A stretch of 32,059 nucleotides of DNA from Sphingopyxis soli (GTDB lineage Bacteria; Pseudomonadota; Alphaproteobacteria; Sphingomonadales; Sphingomonadaceae): contig NZ_JAFMTR010000061.1 of assembly GCF_018682675.1 (NCBI RefSeq), positions 1 to 32,059 on the forward strand, written 5' to 3'. The position numbers and the translations under genes are program-made. Below, in pieces: positions 17,759 to 25,879 of the stretch (the first letter of the stretch is position 1; each line of letters starts with the position of its first letter). The notes under the pieces were generated by a model that saw only the letters and a list, made by a program, of their open reading frames with translations, was not told the DNA's origin and ran no database searches.

Positions 17759-18412
17759 CGGGCGCTCTCTCCAAAGGGCGTATTGCTTTGTTTATGTCGA
17801 AGACCCGTAGCAAACTGAAACTTTCGGTCAAGCTGGCCGGGGGCGGGCGGCGAGTAGAGCGCCGAGAAGCGTCAAATTGCGCGGCAGCCCGGGATACAGG
17901 AACCTTGACCCGGTTGGTCCCGCGATGGAAGTCGATCCGCCACACCGCGCGACACAGCGCAGCGCGCGGGCAGTTCGGGCAGATGCTCGGCCCAGCCGAT
18001 CGCATCGTCGGCACGGGCCGGGAGCACCGCCATCCGGTCGGCCAGCGAATCGCGGTCCGAAAAGACCGGCAGCGGACGCCGTCCCGCGATCGTCCGCGCC
18101 AGCCGCACGAATTCGGACGGCTCCCGCCAGCTCAAAAAAGGATTGATCGCGATGAGGTCGCAACAGCAATCGAGCCAGGCCGCAGGCCGCCCGCGGGTGC
18201 GGGGAGCGATGCTGCCCCATAGCCCGCCGCCGTTACGGCATCGCCGAGCGCCGCGGCGCGCGACGATGATGGACGGCGACCAGCGGCCGCCGCCCGTCTT
18301 CCCCCGTCCCGCCGTCTCGCTCCATCCGCGCCCCCTGTGCCACCCCGATTTCGTGCCCCCGCCTGCCCCCGCCGACGTTGCGCGCCGTCGCTGCTGTGCT
18401 AACGCCGTCGCC
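17759..18412. other. 654-base region between divergent acyl-CoA synthetases
   Basis: It must hold both promoters, though I cannot point to firm boxes. Several open frames cross it. The only one with coding-like codon use is on the minus strand (see 17872-18414). The frame of the right-hand synthetase is open from 18143, but those Arg/Pro-rich codons do not look coding. Confidence 0.5.
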
Positions 18413-18414
18413 AT
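17872..18414 (-). CDS. Doubtful hypothetical ORF or gene remnant
   Basis: This is a 180-codon open frame. Between about 18200 and 17940 it reads like a real protein, with G/C at most third positions: DLIAINPFLSWREPSEFVRLART, PVFSDRDSLADRMAVL, ADDAIGWAEHLPELPARC. The N-terminal 80 and last 15 codons are low-complexity and unconvincing. Its ATG (18414-18412) lies on the start codon of the divergent synthetase, so the true start must be further in, or this is a remnant. I recognise no family. If real it would be read before the 17758 synthetase gene. Confidence 0.2.
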   Translation of the reverse strand: MATALAQQRRRATSAGAGGGTKSGWHRGRGWSETAGRGKTGGGRWSPSIIVARRGARRCRNGGGLWGSIAPRTRGRPAAWLDCCCDLIAINPFLSWREPSEFVRLARTIAGRRPLPVFSDRDSLADRMAVLPARADDAIGWAEHLPELPARCAVSRGVADRLPSRDQPGQGSCIPGCRAI

Positions 18415-19945
18415 GACCAGTCACGAGATGCTCGAGAGCGACTTCGCCACCCTGCCCGACCTCGTCCGCGCCCATGCGACCGAGCGCCCGAATGCCATAG
18501 CCGCCGCCGACCCGGCGCGGCGGCTGCGCTGGTCCGAACTGGACGCAATGATAGACCGCATCGCGGCGCGGCTGCAGGCCGACGGCTTTGCGAAGGGCGA
18601 TCGGACCGCGATCGCGGGTCTCAACAGCGTCGAGCAGGTTGCGGTCATTCTCGCGACGCTGCGCGCGGGCGGCGTCGCCGGTCTCGTCACCAACAGCGCG
18701 ACGGGCGAGCAGATGGCGGCAATGGTCGCCGACACCGGGGCGCGGCATCTGTTCCTCGATGCCGCCGCGTCGGCAAGCCTCGAAGGCCAGCATGTCACGG
18801 CGACCGACCGGATCGCGATGGACGGCAGCGCCGTCGGCGCGCCGCTCGAAGTCTGGATGTCGCCCGAGGGGACGAAGCCCGAACCGGTCGCGATCGAGCC
18901 GCTCGACGGCTTCAACATCATCTATTCGTCGGGGACGACCGGGACGCCCAAAGGCATCGTCCACAGCCATGCGATGCGCTGGCAGCATATCCAGCGCGGC
19001 AAGCCCGCCTATGGCGCGCAAGCGGTGACGATCCTGTCGACGCCGCTCTATTCGAACACGACGATGGCGAGTTTCCTGCCGACCGTCGGGTCGGGCGGGC
19101 AAACCGTGCTGATGAAGAAATTCGACGCGCGCGGCTTTCTCGAGCTTGCCGAGCGCGAGCGCGCGACGAACACGATGCTGGTGCCGGTGCAATATCGCCG
19201 CATCATGGCGCTGGAGGATTTCGACCGCTTCGATCTGTCGAGCTTCGTCGTCAAATATTGCACGTCGGCGCCTTTCCCCGCCGCGCTCAAGGCCGAGGTG
19301 CTCAAACGCTGGCCGGGCGGGCTCGTCGAAATCTATGGGATGACCGAGGGCGGCGCCGCCTTCATCCTCGAGGCGCATCAATTCCCCGACAAGCTCCACA
19401 CCGTCGGCAAGCCCGCGCCGGGGCATGTCGCCAAGGTGATCGACGAGGACGGCAACGAGCTGCCGCAGGGATCGGTCGGCGAGGTCGTCGGCCGCTCGCC
19501 GGCGATGATGACGGGCTACAACAACCGCCCCGACGCGACCAAGGCGATGCACTGGTACGACGCCGACGGGAATCTCTTCTATCGCCACGGCGACATCGGG
19601 CGGATCGACGAGGACGGCTTCCTGACCCTGATGGACCGCGCCAAGGACATGATCATCTCGGGCGGGTTCAACATCTTTCCGAGCGATCTCGAAGCGATCC
19701 TGCTCGCCGACGAGCGCGTCGTCGAGGCGGCGGTCGTGGGGATGCCGAGCGAGGAATGGGGTGAGACGCCGGTCGCCTTCGTCGTGCTGACGCCCGGTGC
19801 GGATGCGGAAAGCGTGCGGGCCGACTGCAATGCGAAGGTCGGCAAGACGCAGCGGCTGAGCGGGATCACCGTCGTCGACGAACTGCCGCGCAGCGCGATC
19901 GGCAAAGTGTTGAAGCGCGAGCTTCGCGATGCCTATGCGGGGTGA
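18413..19945 (+). CDS. Class I adenylate-forming acyl-CoA synthetase
   Basis: The 510-residue product carries IIYSSGTTGTPKG (P-loop), EIYGMTEGG, LMDRAKDMIISGGFNIFPSDLE and the C-terminal catalytic Lys in RSAIGKVLKREL. The N-terminus MTSHEMLESDFATLPDLVRAHATERPNAIA fits the family, so I use ATG 18413 and not the longer frame from 18143. It is divergent to the synthetase operon at 14.8-17.8 kb. Equal length with that synthetase is chance, as their sequences differ throughout except at motifs. The probable role is fatty or aromatic acid activation; the substrate is unknown. Confidence 0.92.
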   Translation: MTSHEMLESDFATLPDLVRAHATERPNAIAAADPARRLRWSELDAMIDRIAARLQADGFAKGDRTAIAGLNSVEQVAVILATLRAGGVAGLVTNSATGEQMAAMVADTGARHLFLDAAASASLEGQHVTATDRIAMDGSAVGAPLEVWMSPEGTKPEPVAIEPLDGFNIIYSSGTTGTPKGIVHSHAMRWQHIQRGKPAYGAQAVTILSTPLYSNTTMASFLPTVGSGGQTVLMKKFDARGFLELAERERATNTMLVPVQYRRIMALEDFDRFDLSSFVVKYCTSAPFPAALKAEVLKRWPGGLVEIYGMTEGGAAFILEAHQFPDKLHTVGKPAPGHVAKVIDEDGNELPQGSVGEVVGRSPAMMTGYNNRPDATKAMHWYDADGNLFYRHGDIGRIDEDGFLTLMDRAKDMIISGGFNIFPSDLEAILLADERVVEAAVVGMPSEEWGETPVAFVVLTPGADAESVRADCNAKVGKTQRLSGITVVDELPRSAIGKVLKRELRDAYAG

Positions 19946-19974
19946 GGCGCAGGGTTCGGGTGAGACCAGCCGTC

Positions 19975-20168
19975 GCCCCCGCCAAGGCGGGGCCGCGGCG
20001 GGGCCGCCCTCGATTTACGCGGCGCGGCCGAGCAAGGCGGCTGGAGTGCGTTCGGTTTGATCGAATCAAAACCGGCACTCCAGATTCTTGTTTTGCCGTG
20101 TTTTCCGGGTCGTCAGGGGATTCCACCTGACTTGAAAAGACTCTAGGGGCTCCCGCCTTCGCGGGGGC
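19975..20168. repeat. Nested palindromic intergenic element
   Basis: The outer arms are inverted near-matches (GCCCCCGCCAAGGCGGG at 19975-19991 against CCCGCCTTCGCGGGGGC at 20152-20168), and each arm is itself a small hairpin. Inside, 20041-20083 forms a long imperfect hairpin: ctggagtgc pairs with gcactccag, and cggtttgat with atcaaaaccg. It fills the 275 bases between the synthetase and VOC genes, which converge here. It may serve as a two-way terminator or be a MITE-like element. No transposase is present. Confidence 0.6.
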
Positions 20169-20220
20169 GCGGGTTAACGCACCATCCGCTCCCCACCCAA
20201 AGCAGCCATCGACGCAGCCG

Positions 20221-20589
20221 TCACCCCATGACGAAGGCGTTGAGCTTGTTCCCGTCGGGGTCGCGGAAATAGCCCGCGTAAAAGCCCTCTCCGCGCGGTC
20301 CGGGAGGACCTTCGCAGGTGCCGCCGTTGGCGAGCGCGATGTCGTAGAGCCGCTGCACCTGCGCCTCATCCTTCGCCTCGAGCGCCACCATCACGCCATT
20401 GCCGACGCTTGCGGCCTTGCCGTCGAAGGGCTTCGTCAGGCCGATTCCGGCCCCGCCGCCTTCCTTGCCCCACGCGATGAAGCCGTCATATTCCATCATC
20501 CGCGGCACACCCAGTTCGCCCGCGATCGCGTCGTAAAAGACCGCCGCGCGCGCCAGGTCGTTTGTTCCCAGCGTGACATATCCGATCAT
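20221..20589 (-). CDS. VOC-family (glyoxalase/bleomycin-resistance fold) protein
   Basis: The 122-residue product has the paired beta-alpha-beta-beta-beta modules of the VOC fold. It starts MIGYVTLGTNDLARAAVFYDAIAGELG, has GFIAWGKEG and GNGVMVALEAKDEAQVQRLYDIALANGGTCEGPPGPR, and ends FYAGYFRDPDGNKLNAFVMG. The His at the first metal position is replaced (GYVTLG), while the late 'RDPDGNKL' box is intact, so a classic glyoxalase I reaction is unlikely. ATG 20589 is preferred because GGGAGATGG lies just before it. The frame is open to 20649. Confidence 0.9.
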   Translation of the reverse strand: MIGYVTLGTNDLARAAVFYDAIAGELGVPRMMEYDGFIAWGKEGGGAGIGLTKPFDGKAASVGNGVMVALEAKDEAQVQRLYDIALANGGTCEGPPGPRGEGFYAGYFRDPDGNKLNAFVMG

Positions 20590-20649
20590 TATTCCATCTC
20601 CCGACTCGCATCGATGGAACATAATAGGAACAAATGTCGCAACGCGCAA

Positions 20650-20683
20650 GAAAAAGGGCGCCCGACCCGAAGGTCGCGGCGCC
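20650..20683 (-). terminator. Rho-independent terminator after degP
   Basis: On the minus strand a GC-rich stem (20683-20671 with 20666-20655, one bulged base) closes on a TTCG tetraloop, followed by TTTTTCTT. It lies 24 bases beyond the degP stop and ends the hflK-hflC-degP transcript. Confidence 0.92.
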
Positions 20684-20707
20684 CCTGTTTGCTGTCCCGG
20701 CGACGCC

Positions 20708-22204
20708 TCAGGGTTTGAGGCGAATCGCGACGAACTGCGACGGTCCGCCGCGGCGGAGGACTTCGATCAGCACCGCGTCGCGGCCCGCCTTCTTCGCGTC
20801 CGCGACCACCTTGGCGAGCGCTTCGCTCGTCGTCACGGGCACGCGGTTGGCGGTGACGATCACGTCGCCGCGGCGCAGACCCTTGCGACCGGCATCGCTG
20901 TTCGCCGACGCGGCACCGATCACCAGACCCCGGGTGGCGGCGTCGACCCCGACCGCGCGCGCGATGTCGGGGGTGAGCGTCTGCACCGACAGGCCGAGCT
21001 CGTTCTGGACCGCGGTGTCGGCGGTTCCCTTGGGATCCTCGGGCACCGCCTGATCGTCCTCGGGGTCGAAATTCGCGCCCGCGAGCTGATCCTCGGGCGG
21101 GCGCGTCGCGACGACAGCATAGAGCGTCATCGTCTTGCCGTCGCGCACGACCTCGAGCGGGATGCGCGAGCCGGGCTTGGTGTTGGCGACGATGTACGAC
21201 AGCGTCTGCGAGGGCGTAACCTCCTTGCCGTCGACCTTGGTCACGACGTCGCCGCGCTTGAGCCCGGCCTTCGCCGCCGCGCCATTGTCCTCGACGCGCT
21301 GGACGAATTCGCCGCGCTCCTTGGGCAGGCCGAGCGCCGCCGCCAGATCCTCGTCGACCGGCGCGATGCTGATGCCGAGATAGCCGCGCTGGATCTTCTC
21401 GCCCGACTTCAATGCGTTGATCACCGGGATCGCGGCCTCGGCGGGGATCGCGAAATTGACACCGATGTTCGCGCCGACGGGCGAGATCAGCATATTGTTG
21501 ATGCCGACGACGTTGCCGTGCAGGTCGAACAGCGGACCGCCCGAGTTGCCGCGGTTGATCGCGGTATCGGTCTGGATGAAGCGGTCGTAGGCGGTTCCGG
21601 TGCCGAGGTTGCGCTGCACCGCCGAGATGATCCCCGCGGTCACCGTCGAACCGAGGCCGAGCGGGTTGCCGATCGCGACGACCCAGTCGCCGACGCGTGC
21701 GCGGCTCGAATCGGCGAATTTGACGAAGGGCAGCCCCGTCGCGTTGATCCGGAGCAACGCGAGGTCCGACGCCGCGTCGCGGCCGACGATCGTCGCCTTA
21801 TATTCCTTGCCGTTGGTCAGCGTCACCGTGACCTGGTTCACCGCCTCGCCGCGCGGGCCGCCGGTGACGACATGGTTGTTGGTGACGATATAGCCGTCGT
21901 CGGAGATCAGGAAGCCCGAGCCGCCGCCCTGCTGCTCCTGCGTCACCGGCTCGCGCGTCCCGGCGAAGGGATCGAGCCGGACGCCGAGCGTGACCTCCTG
22001 CTTGGTCGAGATATTGACCACCGCGGGCTGGAGCTGTTCGACGAGGTCGGCGAAGCTTTCGGGAGCGCCGGCGCGCGGAACGGCCTTGGCAATCTCGCTG
22101 CGCTCGTTCTGCGCAACCTGCGCGATCACGGGCGACTGGGTGACCAGCGCCAGCGCGGTACCGCCCACCAGCAGGGCCGAAGTGATGCCATAAACATAAC
22201 GCAC
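20708..22204 (-). CDS. degP: Periplasmic Do/DegP-family serine protease
   Basis: The 498-residue product is a periplasmic protease-chaperone for misfolded envelope proteins. The signal peptide covers about 1-28 (ITSALLVGGTALALVTQ, cut after VIA or AQVA). The trypsin-like domain has His111 in TNNHVV, Asp147 in SDLALL and Ser221 in GNSGGPL. Two PDZ domains follow, near 270-365 (RGYLGISIAPV) and 400-490 (LGLSVQTLTPDIA). Translation starts at GTG 22204, with AAGGA at a suitable distance. It follows hflK-hflC on the same strand, a common proteobacterial order, which links cytoplasmic-membrane and periplasmic quality control. DegQ is an alternative name. Confidence 0.95.
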   Translation of the reverse strand: MRYVYGITSALLVGGTALALVTQSPVIAQVAQNERSEIAKAVPRAGAPESFADLVEQLQPAVVNISTKQEVTLGVRLDPFAGTREPVTQEQQGGGSGFLISDDGYIVTNNHVVTGGPRGEAVNQVTVTLTNGKEYKATIVGRDAASDLALLRINATGLPFVKFADSSRARVGDWVVAIGNPLGLGSTVTAGIISAVQRNLGTGTAYDRFIQTDTAINRGNSGGPLFDLHGNVVGINNMLISPVGANIGVNFAIPAEAAIPVINALKSGEKIQRGYLGISIAPVDEDLAAALGLPKERGEFVQRVEDNGAAAKAGLKRGDVVTKVDGKEVTPSQTLSYIVANTKPGSRIPLEVVRDGKTMTLYAVVATRPPEDQLAGANFDPEDDQAVPEDPKGTADTAVQNELGLSVQTLTPDIARAVGVDAATRGLVIGAASANSDAGRKGLRRGDVIVTANRVPVTTSEALAKVVADAKKAGRDAVLIEVLRRGGPSQFVAIRLKP

Positions 22205-22286
22205 GATCGCAATTCCTTTTCTCTTGCGAATAATTCCAACCCCGGCAGGCCGCTATCTGCGCACCGCAGGCTGAACGGTGTTTGAA

Positions 22287-22316
22287 CATGAACGGAGCCT
22301 GCAGGTTCCGTTCATG
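22287..22316. terminator. 13-bp hairpin between hflC and degP
   Basis: Arms 22287-22299 and 22304-22316 pair over 13 bp with one wobble around TGCA. On the minus strand only a weak TTCAAA follows. It may be an attenuator or partial terminator that sets degP below hflKC, an RNA-stability element, or an operator for a separate degP promoter. Confidence 0.5.
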
Positions 22317-22331
22317 CCCCGATTTTCAGGA

Positions 22332-23183
22332 TCAGCCGCCGCGGAAATGGCGCAGATATTCGTTATCGGGCGACAGGATCACCGACGTCCCACCCTGGTT
22401 GGTTTCACCGAGGAAGGTCTGCCGATAGCTCTGCATCGCGCGATAGAAATCATAGAATTCCGGATCCTTGCCGAAGCTCGCGGCATAGATGCGTGCGGCC
22501 TCGCCGTCGGCGGTGCCGCGGATGATCTGCGCTTCCTTCTGACCCTCGGCGCGGATCGTGATCGCTTCCTGCTCGCGCGCCGTCCGCATCCGGTTGTACG
22601 CCGCCTCGAGCGTCGCGCCTTCGGGCAGGTCGGCGCGCTTGATGCGGACGTCGATGATCTCGGCGCCATATTTGTTCGCCTCGCGGTTCAGCGCGACCTG
22701 GATATTGTCCATCACCGCGCCGCGTTCGGGCGACAGCAGGGTTGCGAAGGTCCGCTTGCCGAGCTCGTTGCGCAGCGACGACCCGAGGATCGTCGCAAGC
22801 TGCTGTTGCAGCCGTTCCTCGGTGCGGATCGCGGTGTACATACGCACCGGATTGGTAATGCGGAAGCGCGCGAAGGCGTCCACCTGCAGACGCTGCTGGT
22901 CGGTCGAGAGCACCTGCTGGCGCTCCATGTTGATGCCGAGGATGCGCTTGTCGATATATTGGATGCTCTCGAAGAAGGGGATGCGCAGCGCGAGACCGGC
23001 GCCCGAACGGCCAAACTCCTCCTTCGGCTTGTAGCGGTTCACCGTGCGCTCGATTTCGCCGAAGCGAAGGATCAGCGCCTGCTGGTCCTCGCGCACGATC
23101 GAGACGGTCTGCGACACGATGACGAGCAGCGCGAGCGCCCCGACGAGCCAGCGCACCGGATGACGGGTCAGGCCTTCGAACAT
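22332..23183 (-). CDS. hflC: HflC, SPFH-domain regulator of FtsH protease
   Basis: The 283-residue product has one N-terminal transmembrane helix (about 12-30, WLVGALALLVIVSQTVSIV) and a periplasmic SPFH/band-7 domain (EDQQALILRFGEIERTVN, GLALRIPFFESIQYIDKRIL). A long helical region with AREQEAITIRAEGQKEAQIIRGTADGEAARIYA follows. It pairs with HflK into a large cage round FtsH and restrains its membrane-protein degradation. The C-terminal LSPDNEYLRHFRGG is intact. It begins one base after the hflK stop (TGACATG). Confidence 0.95.
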   Translation of the reverse strand: MFEGLTRHPVRWLVGALALLVIVSQTVSIVREDQQALILRFGEIERTVNRYKPKEEFGRSGAGLALRIPFFESIQYIDKRILGINMERQQVLSTDQQRLQVDAFARFRITNPVRMYTAIRTEERLQQQLATILGSSLRNELGKRTFATLLSPERGAVMDNIQVALNREANKYGAEIIDVRIKRADLPEGATLEAAYNRMRTAREQEAITIRAEGQKEAQIIRGTADGEAARIYAASFGKDPEFYDFYRAMQSYRQTFLGETNQGGTSVILSPDNEYLRHFRGG

Positions 23184-23184
23184 G

Positions 23185-24267
23185 TCACTGGCCTCCCTTC
23201 GTTGTCGCCTCGGGCGCGGGAACCACGCGCCGTTGCACTTCGTTCAGCGGCAGATAGGGTGTCACCCCGCGCGCCTCGACGATCGTCTTGTCGGTGTTCG
23301 ACAGAACGCCCTCCATCGTTTCATAATAAAGCCGCTTGCGGGTCACACCCGGCGCCAGCTTGTACTGCTCGTAGATCTTGTCGAACGCTGCGGTATCGCC
23401 GCGCGCGCGTTCGAGCACCTGCTGTTCGTAGGCGCGGGCGAGGTTGATGTCCGATTCGCGCTTCTGGCGCGCCGCGGTCACTTCCTTGAACGCCTCGTCG
23501 ACCTGACTCGGCGGGTCGGCCTGGCGGATCGCAATGCCCTGGATCGTCACGCCGGCGCGATACTGGTCGAGCAGATCCTGCATCCGCTGCTGCACCTGCC
23601 GCTCGATCTCGACGCGGCCGGGGCCGATCGCCTGGACAAGGTCGAAATTGGCGACCGTCGCGCGCATCGCGCTTTCGGCGACCTCGCGGATCGTCCCGTC
23701 GGGGTCGGCGAGCTGGAAGATGTAAAGCTCCGGGTCGCGGATCGACCAGCGGACCTCATAGGCGAGATCGACGATGCTCTGGTCGCGGGTGAGCACGAAA
23801 TTCTCGTCGGTCGCGTTGGGCGAGCCGATCTGCATCGTCCGGATCGCGCGGACGTCCTCCATGCGGATGCGTTCGATCGGCGTCGGCCAGGTGAATTTGA
23901 CGCCGGGACCGACGGTCCGCGAATAGCTGCCGAGGCGGGTGACGACGCCTTCCTTCTCGGGCGGGACGATGTGGAAGGAGGAAAAGAGGAGCCAGGCCAC
24001 GACCAGCGCGCCGACGCCCCATTTCCACAGGCCCGCCGAATCGCCGAAGTTGAAGCTGTTGCCGCCGCCCGAACCGCCGCCGCCAAAGCTGCCGCGCCCC
24101 TTGCGCAGCAACTCGTCGAGCGCCGAAGGGCCGCGCGGCTTGCGCCCGCGGGCGGGATCGGCGGGATCGGGGGTCACCCATGGATTGCGCGGCCCCGTGC
24201 GGTCGCCGTCGCCGTCTTTTCCACCCTTGTCGCCCTTGGGACCGTTGCCCCAGGGGCTGTTCGCCAT
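23185..24267 (-). CDS. hflK: HflK, SPFH-domain regulator of FtsH protease
   Basis: The 360-residue product has the usual Gly/Lys/Pro-rich N-terminus (MANSPWGNGPKGDKGGKDGD). A transmembrane helix follows at about 81-98 (KWGVGALVVAWLLFSSF), then the SPFH domain (PPEKEGVVTRLGSYSRTVGPGVKFTWP). A long helical stalk ends in ETMEGVLSNTDKTIVEARGV. Start choice is open: I use ATG 24267, but in-frame ATGs at 24321 (preceded by AAGG) and 24345 would add 18 or 26 basic residues. A TATAAA at 24355-24360 would suit a leader starting near 24348. It is the first gene of hflK-hflC-degP and divergent from mrp. Confidence 0.93.
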   Translation of the reverse strand: MANSPWGNGPKGDKGGKDGDGDRTGPRNPWVTPDPADPARGRKPRGPSALDELLRKGRGSFGGGGSGGGNSFNFGDSAGLWKWGVGALVVAWLLFSSFHIVPPEKEGVVTRLGSYSRTVGPGVKFTWPTPIERIRMEDVRAIRTMQIGSPNATDENFVLTRDQSIVDLAYEVRWSIRDPELYIFQLADPDGTIREVAESAMRATVANFDLVQAIGPGRVEIERQVQQRMQDLLDQYRAGVTIQGIAIRQADPPSQVDEAFKEVTAARQKRESDINLARAYEQQVLERARGDTAAFDKIYEQYKLAPGVTRKRLYYETMEGVLSNTDKTIVEARGVTPYLPLNEVQRRVVPAPEATTKGGQ

Positions 24268-24436
24268 CAGGCTGATCCGGTGGAAAAATTGCCGCGCGCC
24301 CCTCGGGCTGCGGCCTCCCATGCTGCCTTCATTTTCGTTCGTCATGCCTGCTTTTATAGGGAGGACCAGCGCGAATAACAGGGGGGCAAGTGAAAATGGC
24401 TGGCAATCCCCCGCGCCATGCCTATCTCGCGCGGAC

Positions 24437-25414
24437 ATGACCGACACCGCTCCCCTCGCCAGCATCGCGACCGACCTCAGCGGCGGCCGCACCTCCGGCC
24501 TCCGCTTCCTCGACGAAAACGGCACGCTCGCGATCGTCCTCGACGTGACGGGACTTGGCGAGGACGAGCGCAAGCCGCTCGAGGAAAAACTGCGCGCCGG
24601 CCTGATGACGAAGCCGGGCGTCACGTCGGTGCGCGTCGCGATGACGGCCGAGCGCAAGGGGCTGACGATCGTCGCGGTCGGCAGCGGCAAGGGCGGGGTC
24701 GGCAAATCGACCCTCGCCGCCAATCTGGCCGTCGCGCTGCAGCGGCGCGGGGTGAAGGTCGGGCTGGTCGACGCCGACATCTATGGCCCGTCACAGCCGC
24801 GCCTGATGGACAGCGAAGGCGTGAAACCCGAGGCGCGCGGATCGAAGCTGGCGCCCGTGGCCAACGCCTATGGCGTGCCGATGCTGTCGACCGGCCAGAT
24901 CGCGGCGCCCGGACAGGCGATCGCATGGCGCGGCCCGATGGCGGGGCGCGCGCTCGAACAGCTGATCGACGCGAGTTGGGGCGATATCGACACGCTGATC
25001 GTCGACCTGCCTCCCGGCACCGGCGACGTGCAGCTCACGATGATCCAGAAGCACAAGCCCGCGGGCGCGGTGATCGTCTCGACCCCCCAGGATCTGGCGC
25101 TGATGGACGCGACCCGCGCAATCGGATTCTTCGAGCAGGCCGATGTGCCGCTGATCGGGCTCGTCGAGAATATGGCGGGCTATGCCTGCCCGCATTGCGG
25201 CGAGGTCAGTGACCCCTTTGGCAGCGGCGGCGCCGAGGCGGCGGCGAAGGTGATGGGGCTCGATTTCCTGGGCCGTATCCCGCTGTCGATGGGCATCCGC
25301 CTCGCCAGCGACGGCGGCGTGCCCCCGGCGGCCGGAACCGACCCGCAAGGCGAACCGTTCCACGCGATAGCGGCGAAGGTCGCCGACTGGCTCGCGGCAC
25401 GAAAGGGCAAATGA
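24437..25414 (+). CDS. Mrp/ApbC-family Fe-S cluster carrier ATPase
   Basis: The 325-residue product is a MinD-like P-loop ATPase that carries and delivers [4Fe-4S] clusters in the cytosol. The deviant Walker A GSGKGGVGKS spans 82-91. DADIYGPSQPRL, VDLPPGTGDVQLT and the cluster-binding C251-P-H-C254 pair are all present. The N-terminal 75 residues are a short version of the MIP18-like domain. ATG 24437 begins the recognisable protein; the frame is open far upstream but overlaps the hflK promoter. The next gene starts inside its stop (ATGATG). It sits within 4 kb of a molybdopterin enzyme and a ferrochelatase, all metal-cofactor related. Confidence 0.94.
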   Translation: MTDTAPLASIATDLSGGRTSGLRFLDENGTLAIVLDVTGLGEDERKPLEEKLRAGLMTKPGVTSVRVAMTAERKGLTIVAVGSGKGGVGKSTLAANLAVALQRRGVKVGLVDADIYGPSQPRLMDSEGVKPEARGSKLAPVANAYGVPMLSTGQIAAPGQAIAWRGPMAGRALEQLIDASWGDIDTLIVDLPPGTGDVQLTMIQKHKPAGAVIVSTPQDLALMDATRAIGFFEQADVPLIGLVENMAGYACPHCGEVSDPFGSGGAEAAAKVMGLDFLGRIPLSMGIRLASDGGVPPAAGTDPQGEPFHAIAAKVADWLAARKGK

Positions 25415-25836
25415 TGGCGATCAACGACGAGGACGAAATCCGCGCGCTGCTGGGCGAGCCGCGCCGAATCGCGGTCGTCGGCGCCTCACCGAACCCTGCG
25501 CGCCCGTCGAATGGCGTGCTCGCTTTCCTCGTCCGCCAGGGCCATGATGTCATCGCGGTCAACCCCGGCCACGCGGGCCAGACGATCCACGGCGCGCCGG
25601 TCGTCGCGACGCTCGCCGACGTCGAGCCGCCCGCCGAGATCGTCGACATCTTCCGCAACAGCGCGGAGGCCGGGGCGGCCGTCGACGAGGCGATCGTCCA
25701 TGGCGCGAAGGCGGTCTGGATGCAGATCGGGGTGATCGATCACGAAGCGGCGCGGCGCGCGAACGACGCGGGACTCGCCGTTGTGATGGACCGCTGCCCC
25801 AAGATCGAAATCCCGCGTCTCGGCCTGCTGCGCTGA
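25411..25836 (+). CDS. CoA-binding domain protein (YccU-like)
   Basis: The 141-residue product is a stand-alone Rossmann-type CoA_binding domain. RRIAVVGASPNPARPSNGVLAFLVRQGHDVIAVNPGHAGQTIHGAPVVATLADV covers the nucleotide site. AKAVWMQIGVIDHEAARRANDAGLAVVMDRCPKIE closes the fold and carries the conserved Cys-Pro-Lys. The biological role of the family is not settled. ATG 25411 or 25414 both overlap the mrp stop, so translation is coupled to it. Confidence 0.92.
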   Translation: MMAINDEDEIRALLGEPRRIAVVGASPNPARPSNGVLAFLVRQGHDVIAVNPGHAGQTIHGAPVVATLADVEPPAEIVDIFRNSAEAGAAVDEAIVHGAKAVWMQIGVIDHEAARRANDAGLAVVMDRCPKIEIPRLGLLR

Positions 25837-25879
25837 TTTTCTTTGCGCCGATTCCCGCGCCTGACTATCAGCAGCGGGC

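Noticed and set aside
15956..17818. 620-codon plus-strand open frame opposite the acyl-CoA synthetase
   Set aside because: It is an antisense shadow of a clearly recognised gene; its translation is His/Arg-rich with no family signs. The same applies to 20573-22285 (+), 8287-9531 (-), 6571-8115 (-) and 18233-19588 (-).
16226..19945. The two 510-residue synthetases as a recent inverted duplication
   Set aside because: Only the shared adenylation motifs match; N-termini and linkers differ, so equal length is coincidence.
23939..24436. 166-codon N-terminal extension of the Mrp protein
   Set aside because: It overlaps hflK coding and the divergent promoter; the recognisable protein begins at ATG 24437.
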